A stretch of 64,000 nucleotides of DNA from Aquipseudomonas guryensis (GTDB lineage: Bacteria > Pseudomonadota > Gammaproteobacteria > Pseudomonadales > Pseudomonadaceae): the NCBI RefSeq assembly GCF_014164785.1, contig NZ_JACJFN010000003.1:620001-684000 (forward strand), written 5' to 3'. How positions within the stretch are numbered: the stretch's first letter is position 1; each line of letters begins with the position of its first letter. A model generated the notes under the pieces. It saw only the letters and a program-made list of their open reading frames with translations, ran no database searches and was not told the DNA's origin. Shown here one piece after another: positions 9,707 to 21,874 of the stretch. Both the position numbers and the translations under genes were made by a program.

Positions 9707-10477
9707 ATGAATGATGCCGTGCTGATCGTGGAACAGCTGGACGCCGGCTATGGCACGCGGGTGATCCAGCACGACCTCAACTTCAGCATCCAGCCCGGCG
9801 AAGTGTTCGTCATCATGGGCGGCAGCGGCTGCGGCAAGAGCACCGTGCTGCGTCACCTGATCGGTCTGCAGGCGCCGCTGGGCGGGCGCGTGCTGTTCCA
9901 CGGCGAGGATTTCTGGGCACAGGACGAGGCGCGCCGCGCCGAGCTGCTGCAGCACTTCGGCGTGCTCTACCAGAACAGCGCGCTGTGGGGCTCGATGACC
10001 CTGCGCGAGAACATCTGCCTGCCACTGGAAACCTACCGGCCCAACCTCGGCCGCGCCGAGCTGGATGAGCTGGCCGCGCTCAAGCTCAACCTGGTCGGCC
10101 TCGGCGGCTGCGACGAGTTGTACCCGGCAGAGCTGTCCGGCGGCATGCGCAAACGCGCGGCGCTGGCCCGCGCCCTGGCCCTCGACCCGCAGGTACTGTT
10201 CTTCGACGAACCCTCGGCCGGCCTAGACCCGATCAGCTCCAAAGCCCTCGACGAACTGATCCTGCAGCTGCGCGACAGCCTCGGCTCCAGTATCGTGCTG
10301 GTCACCCACGAACTGCCGAGCATCTTCGCGGTGGCTGACACCTGCCTGTTCCTCGACGGCCAGACTGGCACCCAGATCGCCCTCGGCGCCCCGCGCGAGT
10401 TGCTGGCCAACGGCCCGCAGGCAGTACAACGCTTCCTCGGTCGCAACGGCACATTCCTCAAGGCGGAGGACGCATGA
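9707..10477 (+). CDS. MlaF-family ABC transporter ATP-binding protein
   Basis: A cytoplasmic ATPase of 256 residues. It has Walker A GGSGCGKST, the ABC signature LSGGMRKRAALARAL (the LSGGM form is typical of MlaF), Walker B VLFFDEPSAGLDP and the switch HELP. It powers the MlaE-type permease encoded 144 bases upstream. The gap holds a dispersed repeat, but the two genes still look like one unit because the MCE gene follows with a four-base overlap at 10474-10477. The ATG is preceded by CAGGAT. Confidence 0.92.
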   Translation: MNDAVLIVEQLDAGYGTRVIQHDLNFSIQPGEVFVIMGGSGCGKSTVLRHLIGLQAPLGGRVLFHGEDFWAQDEARRAELLQHFGVLYQNSALWGSMTLRENICLPLETYRPNLGRAELDELAALKLNLVGLGGCDELYPAELSGGMRKRAALARALALDPQVLFFDEPSAGLDPISSKALDELILQLRDSLGSSIVLVTHELPSIFAVADTCLFLDGQTGTQIALGAPRELLANGPQAVQRFLGRNGTFLKAEDA

Positions 10478-11424
10478 GCGAAACACGCAAGCCCTTTCTG
10501 ATCGGCAGCTTCCTGCTCGGCGGCCTGGTCCTGCTGGTGGCCGGCGCCCTGCTGCTGTCACGGGACAGCTGGTTCAGCAAGCCCAACGAGTACGTGGTGT
10601 ATTTCACCGGCGCCCTCGATGGCCTGGATGTCGGCGCCGACGTCACCTACCGCGGCGTGAAGATCGGCAGCGTGCGCGAGATCCGCCTGTCCTATGACCG
10701 CAAACTCAAGGACGTGGTGATGCCGGTGATCCTGCAGATCGACCCGAAGAAAGCCGCCAGCCAGCGCGGTTTCGACCAGGTGGTCGAGCAGCTGATCAAG
10801 CGCGGCCTGCGCGCCCAGCTGCAGACTCCCAGCCTGCTGACCGGCAAGGCCATCGTTGCGCTGGACATGTTCCCCGAGCAGGCCGGCTACGTGTTCAGCC
10901 CCAGCGACGTCGACCTGCCCAGCATCCCCAGCGTGCCCTCGCGCATCGACCAGGCCGCCACCCTGTTGCAGGACCTGGCCAGCAGCTTGAGCGAAGTACC
11001 GCTGGGCGAGCTGATCGAGTCGGCCAACCGCACCCTGCAGGCGATCGAAAAGCTGAGCACTTCAGACGACCTGCACCAGGGCCTGAGCAGCCTGGCCGCC
11101 ACCCTGGCCAACCTCGACCGCCTGAGCCAGCGCCTGGAGCAGCAACTGCCCGGCCTGCTCGACTCGGCACAGCGCAGCAGCGGCGAACTCAACGCCACCC
11201 TGGTGGAAATCCGCCAGGCCGCTACCAGCACCCGGCAGACTCTGGAACAGGCCAACGGCCTGCTGGTCGATGGCCGGCAGAGCATCGGCCCGCAATCGAC
11301 CCTGCAATACGAACTCGGCAACACCCTGCAGGAGCTCAGCCGGGCCAGCAAGGCCCTGCAACGCACCGCCGAGACGCTGGAACAGCAACCGCAATCGCTG
11401 ATCTTCGGGAAACCCCAGCCATGA
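10474..11424 (+). CDS. MCE/MlaD-family lipid-binding protein
   Basis: A protein of 316 residues with an N-terminal membrane anchor (about residues 8-28) and a periplasmic MCE domain at about residues 38-115 (VYFTGALDGLDVGADVTYRG, with GVKIGSV). Beyond it comes a long helical region rich in Leu, Gln and Ser (TRQTLEQANGLL), like the helical needles of PqiB/LetB-type and single-MCE proteins. It should carry lipids between the permease and the outer membrane. Overlaps of four bases with both neighbours show translational coupling. Confidence 0.9.
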   Translation: MSETRKPFLIGSFLLGGLVLLVAGALLLSRDSWFSKPNEYVVYFTGALDGLDVGADVTYRGVKIGSVREIRLSYDRKLKDVVMPVILQIDPKKAASQRGFDQVVEQLIKRGLRAQLQTPSLLTGKAIVALDMFPEQAGYVFSPSDVDLPSIPSVPSRIDQAATLLQDLASSLSEVPLGELIESANRTLQAIEKLSTSDDLHQGLSSLAATLANLDRLSQRLEQQLPGLLDSAQRSSGELNATLVEIRQAATSTRQTLEQANGLLVDGRQSIGPQSTLQYELGNTLQELSRASKALQRTAETLEQQPQSLIFGKPQP

Positions 11425-12038
11425 GCCAACGTCTACTGCACGTCGCCTTCCTGCCTTTGGCCTTCCTGCTGCTCGGCGCCTGCAGCAGCGCGCCACCCCA
11501 GCAGTTCTATCAGCTGCAAGGCAGCGCCACGCCACCCACACCGAGTGCCGACGGCCCGGCCGTGCTGCTCGGCCCGCTACAGCTGGCCGACTATCTGCAA
11601 CGGGAAAGCCTGATGCAGCGCCACAGCCTTCAGCGCCTCGACATCAGCGCCAGCGGCCGCTGGGCCGGCAGCCTGCAGAACGATATCGGTCAGCTGCTGC
11701 TGGCAACTCTGGCCAGCGACCTGCACAGCAGCCGTCTGGCGCTGTACCCGGATCGCATCGGCTTCCCGGCCCAAGCGCAGATCATCCTGCATATCAGCCG
11801 CCTCGATTCCGGGCCGCAGCAGCCGGCGGTGCTGGAAGCTCGCTGGCGCCTGCTGGATGCCCGCGGCGAGCAGCGCGCCAGTGATCTGCTGCACCTGCAG
11901 CAGGCCCACGATGGCAGCCTGGACGGCCAGGTGGCTGCACAGGGCCAACTGGTCGAACAGCTAGGCCAGCAACTGGCCAGGGCCGTGCGCACCCTGCCGG
12001 CAGCGCCGCTCGACAATCCCGCTGCAGCGGCCCGCTGA
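11421..12038 (+). CDS. ABC transport auxiliary lipoprotein (PqiC-like), copy 1
   Basis: A lipoprotein of 205 residues; the lipobox LLGAC places the lipidated Cys at about residue 21. The body (QQFYQLQG, AVLLGPLQLADYLQR, RWAGSLQNDIGQLL) matches the ABC_trans_aux/PqiC family, outer-membrane lipoproteins that dock MCE proteins. It overlaps the MCE gene by four bases and closes the transporter operon. A second, clearly related lipoprotein follows at 12150. Confidence 0.87.
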   Translation: MSQRLLHVAFLPLAFLLLGACSSAPPQQFYQLQGSATPPTPSADGPAVLLGPLQLADYLQRESLMQRHSLQRLDISASGRWAGSLQNDIGQLLLATLASDLHSSRLALYPDRIGFPAQAQIILHISRLDSGPQQPAVLEARWRLLDARGEQRASDLLHLQQAHDGSLDGQVAAQGQLVEQLGQQLARAVRTLPAAPLDNPAAAAR

Positions 12039-12149
12039 GCAGCGCAGGCTGGAGTCCGGCGGCGCTTTGACGGATGATACGCGGCCGCAGGCAAACCCCT
12101 GCCCGTTCGCGTATGACTGCCGGCCGCTACCCGCGGCCCCCAGGGTGAA

Positions 12150-12854
12150 ATGATGACCGTGTTGCGCCTCCCCTTTGTTCTCCTGCTGACCGGCCTGCTC
12201 GGCCTGGCCGGCTGTACGGCGCATAAACCGATCCCGCTGTACCAGCTGGATGGCGGCAACCCCGCCGTACCGCAACAGACCCAGGGCCTGGCCGTGCTGC
12301 TCGGGCCGGTGTCGATCGCCGACTACCTGCAGCGCGAAGCCTTCCTCCAGCGCCAGGCCGACGGCAGCCTGGTGCCCGCCGAGGATGCGCGCTGGGCCGG
12401 CAGCCTGGCCGCCGACATCGACCAGGTCCTGCTGCGCCAACTGGCCGCCCGGCTGGACAGCCAGCGCCTGGTGCTGGCCCCGAGCAATCCCGGTTTCAAC
12501 CCTGACGTACAGGTGCTGCTGAGCATCAGCCGCCTGGACTCCGGCCCGCTGCACCCAGCCGTGCTGGAAGCCCAGTGGCGCCTGCTCGACCGCAGCGGCC
12601 AATTGCGTGACAGCCGCCTGCTGCGCCTGGAGCAGGCCCATACCGGCAGCCCGGCCGAGCAGGTACGGGCGCAGAGCCTGCTGCTGCAACAGCTGGTCGA
12701 GCAACTGGCCGTCGCCATCGAGCCACTGCGCAACCAGCCGACGGCGGAAAGCAAACCGGCACCTTCGCCGCAAACGCCGGTCAAACCCAAGCAGCAGCCG
12801 AAAATCCCCATGGTCGGCCCGGCCCGCAACAACAGCGAAGTGTTGCGTTTCTGA
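12150..12854 (+). CDS. ABC transport auxiliary lipoprotein (PqiC-like), copy 2
   Basis: A protein of 234 residues and a paralogue of the preceding gene: GLAVLLGPVSIADYLQREAF and RWAGSLAADIDQVLLRQL align with copy 1, and LSISRLDSGPLHPAVLEAQW is nearly the same in both. The lipobox LAGC gives a lipidated Cys at about residue 22. It has an added Pro/Lys-rich C-terminal tail (KPAPSPQTPVKPKQQPK). A 111-base gap separates it from copy 1, so it may be separately expressed. The start may be either ATG of ATGATG (12150 or 12153). Confidence 0.82.
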   Translation: MMTVLRLPFVLLLTGLLGLAGCTAHKPIPLYQLDGGNPAVPQQTQGLAVLLGPVSIADYLQREAFLQRQADGSLVPAEDARWAGSLAADIDQVLLRQLAARLDSQRLVLAPSNPGFNPDVQVLLSISRLDSGPLHPAVLEAQWRLLDRSGQLRDSRLLRLEQAHTGSPAEQVRAQSLLLQQLVEQLAVAIEPLRNQPTAESKPAPSPQTPVKPKQQPKIPMVGPARNNSEVLRF

Positions 12855-12932
12855 GCCACTGATTCACCCGAGCTGTGCGGCTCTGCCTTTGCTAGTGTCG
12901 CGCCCGTTATAGAGCCCACGAGAGCGTTAGCC

Positions 12933-13175
12933 ATGGCCCGCAAGAAAGCTACCGTCGACTTCGAACAATCCCTCGCCGACCTGCAGCAGCTGGTCGAGCG
13001 CCTGGAAGGTGGCGAACTGTCGCTGGAAGACTCGCTGACCGCCTTTGAACAAGGCATCGGTTTGACTCGCGACTGCCAAGCCGCCCTGGCCCAGGCCGAG
13101 CAGAAGGTACAGATCCTCCTGGAACGCGACGGCCAATTGGAGGAAGCCCCCTTCGACGCGGACGACCAAGCATGA
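12933..13175 (+). CDS. xseB: Exodeoxyribonuclease VII small subunit
   Basis: A protein of 80 residues with the XseB pattern: [20 protein letters not shown], then [13 protein letters not shown] and AEQKVQIL. It binds XseA to form exonuclease VII, a single-strand DNA exonuclease. The stop overlaps the ispA start by four bases, the conserved xseB-ispA coupling. XseA is not in the window, as is usual. Confidence 0.95.
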   Translation: MARKKATVDFEQSLADLQQLVERLEGGELSLEDSLTAFEQGIGLTRDCQAALAQAEQKVQILLERDGQLEEAPFDADDQA

Positions 13176-14059
13176 TCGCAATCTACCAGCAGCGCTGCCA
13201 GACCCGCGTCGACGCGGCCCTGGAAAGTCTCTTCGATGCCCCGCGCAGTGAACTGGCACGGCTCTACCAGGCCATGCGTTACAGCGTGGTCAACGGCGGC
13301 AAGCGGGTCCGCCCGCTGTTGGTGTATGCAGCCTGCGAAGCCTTGAATGGCGATCTCGACCGCGCCGATGGTGCCGCCTGTGCGGTGGAACTGATCCACG
13401 CCTACTCGCTGGTGCACGACGACCTGCCGGCGATGGACGACGATGAGCTGCGCCGCGGCCAGCCCACCACCCACATCGCCTTCGACGAAGCCTGCGCGAT
13501 TCTCGCCGGCGACGGCCTGCAAAGCCTGGCCTTCGAAGCCCTCGCCGATCCGCGACACAACCCGACGGACGCCAACCTGCGCCTGTCCATGGTCCTCGGC
13601 CTGGCGCGCGCCGCCGGCCCGGCCGGGATGGTCGGCGGACAGGCCATCGACCTCGGCTCGGTCGGCCAGCGACTCGACCAGGCGGCCCTGGAAGTCATGC
13701 ACCGGCACAAGACCGGCGCCCTGATCGAGGCCAGCGTTCAGCTTGGCGCCCTGGCCAGCGGCCTGGCCGATGACGCCGCGCTGCGCTCGCTGCAGAGTTA
13801 CGCCCGCGCCATCGGCCTGGCCTTCCAGGTACAGGACGACATCCTCGACGTGGAAAGCGATACCGCCACCCTGGGCAAGACCCAGGGCAAGGACGAGGCC
13901 AACCACAAGCCGACCTATCCGGCCCTGCTCGGCCTCGATGCCGCCAAGGCCTATGCCCTGGAACTGCGCGACCAGGCCCTGCATGCCCTGCGCCCGTTCG
14001 GCAGCAGCGCCGAACCGCTGCGCGAACTGGCCCGTTACATCGTCGAGCGGCGCAACTAA
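13172..14059 (+). CDS. ispA: (2E,6E)-farnesyl diphosphate synthase
   Basis: A polyprenyl synthase of 295 residues that condenses isopentenyl diphosphate with DMAPP and GPP to give FPP. The first Asp-rich motif is DDLPAMDDD (about residues 83-91) followed by LRRG; the second is QDDILD. Both bind Mg-diphosphate. The C-terminus ends ARYIVERRN. It starts within the xseB stop. In related genomes dxs follows directly; here a 3.3-kb carboxylase gene separates them. Confidence 0.96.
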   Translation: MIAIYQQRCQTRVDAALESLFDAPRSELARLYQAMRYSVVNGGKRVRPLLVYAACEALNGDLDRADGAACAVELIHAYSLVHDDLPAMDDDELRRGQPTTHIAFDEACAILAGDGLQSLAFEALADPRHNPTDANLRLSMVLGLARAAGPAGMVGGQAIDLGSVGQRLDQAALEVMHRHKTGALIEASVQLGALASGLADDAALRSLQSYARAIGLAFQVQDDILDVESDTATLGKTQGKDEANHKPTYPALLGLDAAKAYALELRDQALHALRPFGSSAEPLRELARYIVERRN

Positions 14060-14063
14060 ACGC

Positions 14064-14076
14064 GTAGCCCGGATGC
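14064..14076. repeat. REP half-site (GTAGCCCGGATGC) left of the carboxylase gene
   Basis: This 13-base piece is identical to the outer arm of the full palindrome at 52988-53048 and is the exact reverse complement of 17506-17518 on the far side of the carboxylase gene. The partner arm is missing locally. Confidence 0.5.
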
Positions 14077-14182
14077 GGCGATCATCACCCCGATCAATAC
14101 CCGCACTTACGCCCACTAGGGCTTGGTTTACCCCGGCGACAGAGCGCCTAAGATGGCTGCAGAATAAAAATCTGGAGCCACC

Positions 14183-17458
<3,276 letters not shown>

Positions 17459-17505
17459 CTGGCCAGGAGGCAATCCGGGCAGCCGCGGACAACATTCCCT
17501 GGCGT

Positions 17506-17518
17506 GCATCCGGGCTAC
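17506..17518. repeat. REP half-site (GCATCCGGGCTAC) right of the carboxylase gene
   Basis: The exact reverse complement of 14064-14076. It is preceded at 17471 by a second degraded REP-like piece (CAATCCGGGCAGCC). Together with the left piece it brackets the carboxylase gene in inverted orientation. Confidence 0.5.
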
Positions 17519-17606
17519 CGATTGCGCTGAGCGAACCTTGTTTGGGCAGTTCCCGGCGCATCGGGTAAACTGCCGCATCTTTTGTACGCCTATAACGATC
17601 AGCCTG

Positions 17607-19508
17607 ATGCCCACGACTTTCCACGAGATCCCCCGCGAGCGCCCCGCCACGCCCCTGCTCGACCGCGCCGAGACGCCGGTCGGCTTGCGCCGCCTGGCCG
17701 AGAGCGAGCTGGAAACCCTCGCCGACGAGCTGCGCCAGTACCTGCTGTACAGCGTGGGCCAGACCGGCGGGCACTTCGGCGCCGGCCTCGGCGTGATCGA
17801 ACTGACCATCGCCCTGCACTACATCTTCGACACCCCGGACGACCGTCTGGTGTGGGACGTCGGCCACCAGGCCTACCCGCACAAGATCCTCACCGGCCGC
17901 CGCGAGCGCATGGGCAGCCTGCGCCAGAAGGACGGCCTGGCCGCCTTCCCGCGGCGCAGCGAGAGCGAGTACGACACCTTCGGCGTCGGCCACTCCAGCA
18001 CCAGCATCAGCGCGGCGCTGGGTATGGCCATTGCGGCCAAGCTGCAGAACAGCAGGCGCAAGGCCGTGGCGGTGATCGGCGATGGCGCACTGACCGCCGG
18101 CATGGCTTTCGAGGCGTTGAACCATGCGTCCGATGTGAAAGCCAATATGCTGGTGGTGCTCAACGACAACGACATGTCGATCTCGAAGAACGTCGGCGGC
18201 CTGTCCAACTACCTGGCCAAGATCATCTCCAGCCGTACCTATTCGAGCATGCGCGAAGGCAGCAAGAAGATCCTCTCGCGCCTGCCCGGCGCCTGGGAGA
18301 TCGCGCGCAAGGTCGAAGAGCATGCCAAGGGCATGCTGGTGCCCGGTACCCTGTTCGAGGAACTGGGCTGGAACTACGTCGGCCCCATCGACGGCCACGA
18401 CCTGCCGACCCTGCTCGCCACCCTGCGCAACATGCGCGACCTGGAGGGCCCGCAGTTCCTCCATGTGGTGACCAAGAAGGGCAAAGGTTTCGCCCCGGCC
18501 GAGGCCGACCCGATCGGCTACCACGCGATCACCAAGCTGGAGCCGATCAAGACCGCCGCCAGCGAAGAGCCGAAGAAAGTCTCCGGCCCCAAGTACTCCG
18601 CCGTGTTCGGCCAGTGGCTATGCGACATGGCTGCAGCCGACCCGCGCCTGGTCGGCATCACCCCGGCGATGAAGGAAGGCTCCGACCTGGTGGCCTTCGC
18701 CGATAAATTCCCCGAGCGCTACTTCGACGTGGCCATCGCCGAGCAGCACGCGGTGACCCTGGCCGCCGGCATGGCCTGCGACGGCGCCAAGCCGGTGGTG
18801 GCGATCTACTCGACCTTCCTCCAGCGCGCCTACGACCAGCTGATCCATGACGTGGCCGTGCAGCACCTCGACGTGCTGTTCGCCATCGACCGCGCCGGTC
18901 TGGTCGGCGAAGACGGTCCGACCCACGCCGGCAGCTTCGATATCTCCTACCTGCGCTGTATCCCCGGCATGCTGGTGATGACACCGAGTGACGAGAACGA
19001 ACTGCGCCAGATGCTCACCACCGGCTACCACTTCGATGGTCCGGCGGCGGTGCGTTACCCGCGCGGCAGCGGGCCGAACACGCCCATCGATCCGGCGCTG
19101 GAAAGCCTGGAAATCGGCAAGGGCCTGGTACGTCGTCGTGGCCAGAAAACCGCCCTGCTGGTATTCGGCGTACAACTGGCCGAAGCCCTCAAGGTCGGCG
19201 AGACGCTGGACGCCACGGTGGTCGACATGCGCTTCGTCAAACCGCTGGACGAAGCCCTGGTGCGCGAGCTGACGGCCAGCCACGAGCTGCTGGTGACCAT
19301 CGAGGAGAACGTCATCATGGGTGGCGCAGGCAGCGCGGTCAGCGAGTTCCTCGCCCAGCAAGGCCTGCTCAAGCCCGTACTGCACCTGGGCCTGCCGGAC
19401 AGCTACGTCGAGCACGCCAAGCCGGCGCAGATGCTTGCCGAATGCGGCCTGGACGAAGCCGGCATCGAAGCGGCCGTGCGCCAGCGCCTGGCGCAACTGC
19501 CCACATGA
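17607..19508 (+). CDS. dxs: 1-deoxy-D-xylulose-5-phosphate synthase
   Basis: The first enzyme of the MEP isoprenoid pathway, 633 residues; it joins pyruvate and glyceraldehyde 3-phosphate using thiamine diphosphate. The ThDP motif [15 protein letters not shown], the [13 protein letters not shown] segment, the central transketolase region ([30 protein letters not shown]) and the C-terminal domain are all present. The ATG at 17607 gives the family-typical start [13 protein letters not shown]. ispA and dxs act in the same pathway, explaining their usual adjacency. Confidence 0.97.
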   Translation: MPTTFHEIPRERPATPLLDRAETPVGLRRLAESELETLADELRQYLLYSVGQTGGHFGAGLGVIELTIALHYIFDTPDDRLVWDVGHQAYPHKILTGRRERMGSLRQKDGLAAFPRRSESEYDTFGVGHSSTSISAALGMAIAAKLQNSRRKAVAVIGDGALTAGMAFEALNHASDVKANMLVVLNDNDMSISKNVGGLSNYLAKIISSRTYSSMREGSKKILSRLPGAWEIARKVEEHAKGMLVPGTLFEELGWNYVGPIDGHDLPTLLATLRNMRDLEGPQFLHVVTKKGKGFAPAEADPIGYHAITKLEPIKTAASEEPKKVSGPKYSAVFGQWLCDMAAADPRLVGITPAMKEGSDLVAFADKFPERYFDVAIAEQHAVTLAAGMACDGAKPVVAIYSTFLQRAYDQLIHDVAVQHLDVLFAIDRAGLVGEDGPTHAGSFDISYLRCIPGMLVMTPSDENELRQMLTTGYHFDGPAAVRYPRGSGPNTPIDPALESLEIGKGLVRRRGQKTALLVFGVQLAEALKVGETLDATVVDMRFVKPLDEALVRELTASHELLVTIEENVIMGGAGSAVSEFLAQQGLLKPVLHLGLPDSYVEHAKPAQMLAECGLDEAGIEAAVRQRLAQLPT

Positions 19509-19590
19509 ATGCCGCTCATCCAGAGCACAGTCTAACTCGCTTGTAATTCATCCAGCCGCGCACTAAGGTGCGCGGCGTTTTACTTCCGCC

Positions 19591-19795
19591 AAGGTGCGCC
19601 CGTCGTGATCGACCGGCGTTAAACGGGAAGCCGGTGCGCTCGTCACGAGCCATTCCGGCGCTGCCCCCGCAACGGTAAGCCACCGCAGCCTCGCGCTGCC
19701 ATGTCGATCGACGTGCCACTGGGAGATTCCCCGGGAAGGCGATCGACAGGGAAAGTTCGCTTTCAGTGGCAAGCCCGGAGACCGGCCTCGACGGA
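19591..19795 (+). ncRNA. Cobalamin riboswitch (aptamer)
   Basis: Landmarks of the AdoCbl/B12 aptamer occur in order: AAGGTGCG-type 5' strand, GGGAAGCCGGTGCG, the B12 box core GCTGCCCCCGCAACGGTAAG, a long variable arm, CCACTGGGA pairing with TCAGTGG, and the closing AAGCCCGGAGACCGGCC. It lies in the leader of btuB. Binding of cobalamin is expected to lower expression of the receptor gene. The exact 5' boundary is uncertain by about 15 bases. Confidence 0.93.
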
Positions 19796-19810
19796 TTCGA
19801 CTGGTGTTGC

Positions 19811-19888
19811 GGAGGGCATCACCGTCAAGCGTCGGCTTGTCGTGGCGCTTGTCCCTGCCCTCCTCAAAAGTCTGCCGACTCTTTGAGG
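19811..19888 (+). promoter_or_regulatory. Expression platform of the btuB riboswitch (competing hairpins)
   Basis: GGAGGGCA (19811-19818) can pair with TGCCCTCC (19856-19863). CCTCAAAA (19862-19869) can pair, with one mismatch, with CTTTGAGG (19881-19888), whose GAGG is the likely btuB ribosome site. The two pairings share bases 19862-19863 and so compete. This suggests control of translation initiation. The pairing was worked out by eye. Confidence 0.5.
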
Positions 19889-19896
19889 ATCCATTG

Positions 19897-21774
19897 ATGA
19901 AACTGTCCCGCCTGGCTCTTGCCATTGCCCTGCTGCCCGCTTCCACGGCCTTCGCCAGCGAAGACCAGGAGGCCGCGCTGAAGCTGTCGGAAACCCTGAT
20001 CAGCGCCAACCGCGACGTGCAGCAACGCAGCGCCAGCAGCGCCGCCAGCACGGTGTTCACCCGCGCCGATATCGAGCGCCTGCAACCGTCCTCGGTGACC
20101 GAGCTGCTCCAGCGCGTGCCCGGCGTGCAGGTAACGCAGAACGGCAGTGGCAGCCTGGCCAGCCTGTATATCCGCGGCACCAAGTCGGCGCAGAGCCTGG
20201 TGCTGGTAGACGGCATGCGCATCGGCTCGGCCAGCTCCGGCGACAGCAACCTGCAACACCTCAATATCGAGCAGATCGAGCGCATCGAAGTATTGCGCGG
20301 GCCGCGCTCGGCCATGTACGGCGCTGATGCCATCGGCGGCGTCGTGCAGATATTCACCCGCCGCAGCAGCGGCGAAGGGTTCAAGCCATTCGTGCGCGTG
20401 GGCTATGGCAGCCGGGGTACCTGGCAGCGCAGCGCCGGCATTTCCGGTGGCGACGAGGCCACGCGTTTCAGCCTGGCCGGCAGCCTCGACGAAACCAATG
20501 GCTTCGACCGCACCGGCACGTCCTACGAAGCCGATCAGGATCATGACGCCTACCGCAACAAGGCCTTCAGCCTGAGCCTCAGCCACAGTTTCAGCGACAA
20601 GCTGGAAGCCGGCATCAGCATCCTCGACCAGCGCGGCCGTACCGAGTTCGACAACCCCTTTGGCCGCTTCGACATGACCACCTTCGAATCGGTGGAACAG
20701 GACCCGTACAGCGACTTCACCGTCAGCAGCGTCTCCAGCTACCTCGACGCCCAGCTCAACGACAGCTGGAACAGCCGCCTGGAAGTCGGCCACAGCGAGA
20801 ACCGCGAAGAAAGCCTGGACAAGCTCAGCACCGAGCGCGGCGTGTTCAACACCTACCGCGACTCGGTCAACTGGCTGAACACCCTGAGCCTCAGCGACAG
20901 CCACAGCCTGATGCTCGGTGCCGACTGGTACGAAGACCAGCTCAACAGCAACACCGCCTTCGCCGAGCAACAGCGCTGGAACCAGGCCGCCTTCATCCAG
21001 CACCGCTACGACGGCGAGCATTTCTCCACCGAACTGGGCCTGCGCCACGACAAGAACGAGCAGTTCGGCAGCGAAAACACCTGGAGCGGCGCCCTGACCC
21101 TGCCGCTCGACGAGCGCAACGACCTGATCGCCTCCTACAGTGAAGGTTTCCGCGCACCGACCTTCAACGACCTGTACTACCCGGACTACAGCAACCCGAA
21201 CCTTCAGCCGGAACACTCCAAGAGTGTCGAGCTGCAGTGGCGCAGCCAGTTGGCCGCCAGTACCCACCTGGAGGCCTCGGTCTACCGCACCGACATCGAA
21301 GACGCGATCGCCAGCGACCAGGACTTCATCCCGCAGAACATCGCCAAGGCGCGCATCCATGGCTTCGAGGCCGCGCTGCAGCAGGAACTGTTCGGCTGGC
21401 AGGGGCAACTGGGCGTGGCCTTCGTCGACCCGCGCGATCGTGACAGCGGCCACACCCTCAACCGCCGCGCGCGGCGCACCCTGAGCCTGGATCTGGATCG
21501 CAGCTTCGGCGATGTCGCCATCGGCACCAGCTGGCAGGCCGTGAGCAGCAGCTACGACGACCCGGACAATCAGTACCAACTAGCTGGCTACGGCCTGCTG
21601 GCCCTGCGCAGCAGCTGGCAGGTCAGCCCCGAGCTGAAGCTGGAAGCCAAGCTGGATAACTTGCTGGACAAGGATTACAGCCGCTCGCTGTACGAGCACG
21701 CGGGTGAGCGCTACAGCTACAGCCAGGAAGGCCGCAGCGCCCTGCTCGGCTTCGTCTGGACGCCGCAGCTGTAA
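19897..21774 (+). CDS. btuB: TonB-dependent vitamin B12 outer-membrane receptor
   Basis: A protein of 625 residues with a signal peptide (MKLSRLALAIALLPASTAFA). A TonB-box-like LKLSETLIS stretch is followed by a plug domain (ITRAD-like TRADIERLQPSSVTELLQR, VDGMRIG, IEVLRGPRSAMYGADAIGG). A 22-strand beta-barrel follows, ending in the aromatic-rich YSQEGRSALLGFVWTPQL. The length is close to E. coli BtuB (614). The cobalamin riboswitch directly upstream makes the B12 assignment firm. The start follows GAGGAT by 7 bases. btuF lies convergently just downstream. Confidence 0.95.
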   Translation: MKLSRLALAIALLPASTAFASEDQEAALKLSETLISANRDVQQRSASSAASTVFTRADIERLQPSSVTELLQRVPGVQVTQNGSGSLASLYIRGTKSAQSLVLVDGMRIGSASSGDSNLQHLNIEQIERIEVLRGPRSAMYGADAIGGVVQIFTRRSSGEGFKPFVRVGYGSRGTWQRSAGISGGDEATRFSLAGSLDETNGFDRTGTSYEADQDHDAYRNKAFSLSLSHSFSDKLEAGISILDQRGRTEFDNPFGRFDMTTFESVEQDPYSDFTVSSVSSYLDAQLNDSWNSRLEVGHSENREESLDKLSTERGVFNTYRDSVNWLNTLSLSDSHSLMLGADWYEDQLNSNTAFAEQQRWNQAAFIQHRYDGEHFSTELGLRHDKNEQFGSENTWSGALTLPLDERNDLIASYSEGFRAPTFNDLYYPDYSNPNLQPEHSKSVELQWRSQLAASTHLEASVYRTDIEDAIASDQDFIPQNIAKARIHGFEAALQQELFGWQGQLGVAFVDPRDRDSGHTLNRRARRTLSLDLDRSFGDVAIGTSWQAVSSSYDDPDNQYQLAGYGLLALRSSWQVSPELKLEAKLDNLLDKDYSRSLYEHAGERYSYSQEGRSALLGFVWTPQL

Positions 21775-21790
21775 ACACCCGGCACAACGC

Positions 21791-21814
21791 AAAAGGCCCC
21801 AACCGGGGCCTTTT
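21791..21814. terminator. Bidirectional intrinsic terminator between btuB and btuF
   Basis: A perfect 10-bp stem AAAAGGCCCC / GGGGCCTTTT with an AACC loop, with T-runs on both strands. It lies between the convergent stops of btuB and btuF. Confidence 0.85.
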
Positions 21815-21825
21815 GTTTGTCTGTC

Positions 21826-21874
21826 GTAGGGCCAGCAACCCGCGCAGTCAATCTCGCGGGCTCACCCGCCCTAC
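21826..21874. repeat. Extragenic palindrome GTAGGGC...GCCCTAC overlapping the btuF stop
   Basis: Outer arms GTAGGG and CCCTAC, inner arms CCCGCG and CGCGGG. The TAG stop of btuF (minus strand, 21871-21873) lies within the right arm. It is related to the palindrome at 38903-38955. Confidence 0.65.

Noticed and set aside
19864..21579. A 571-codon minus-strand frame opposite btuB
   Set aside because: btuB has a signal peptide, plug and barrel motifs and a riboswitch; the opposite frame is compositionally biased shadow.
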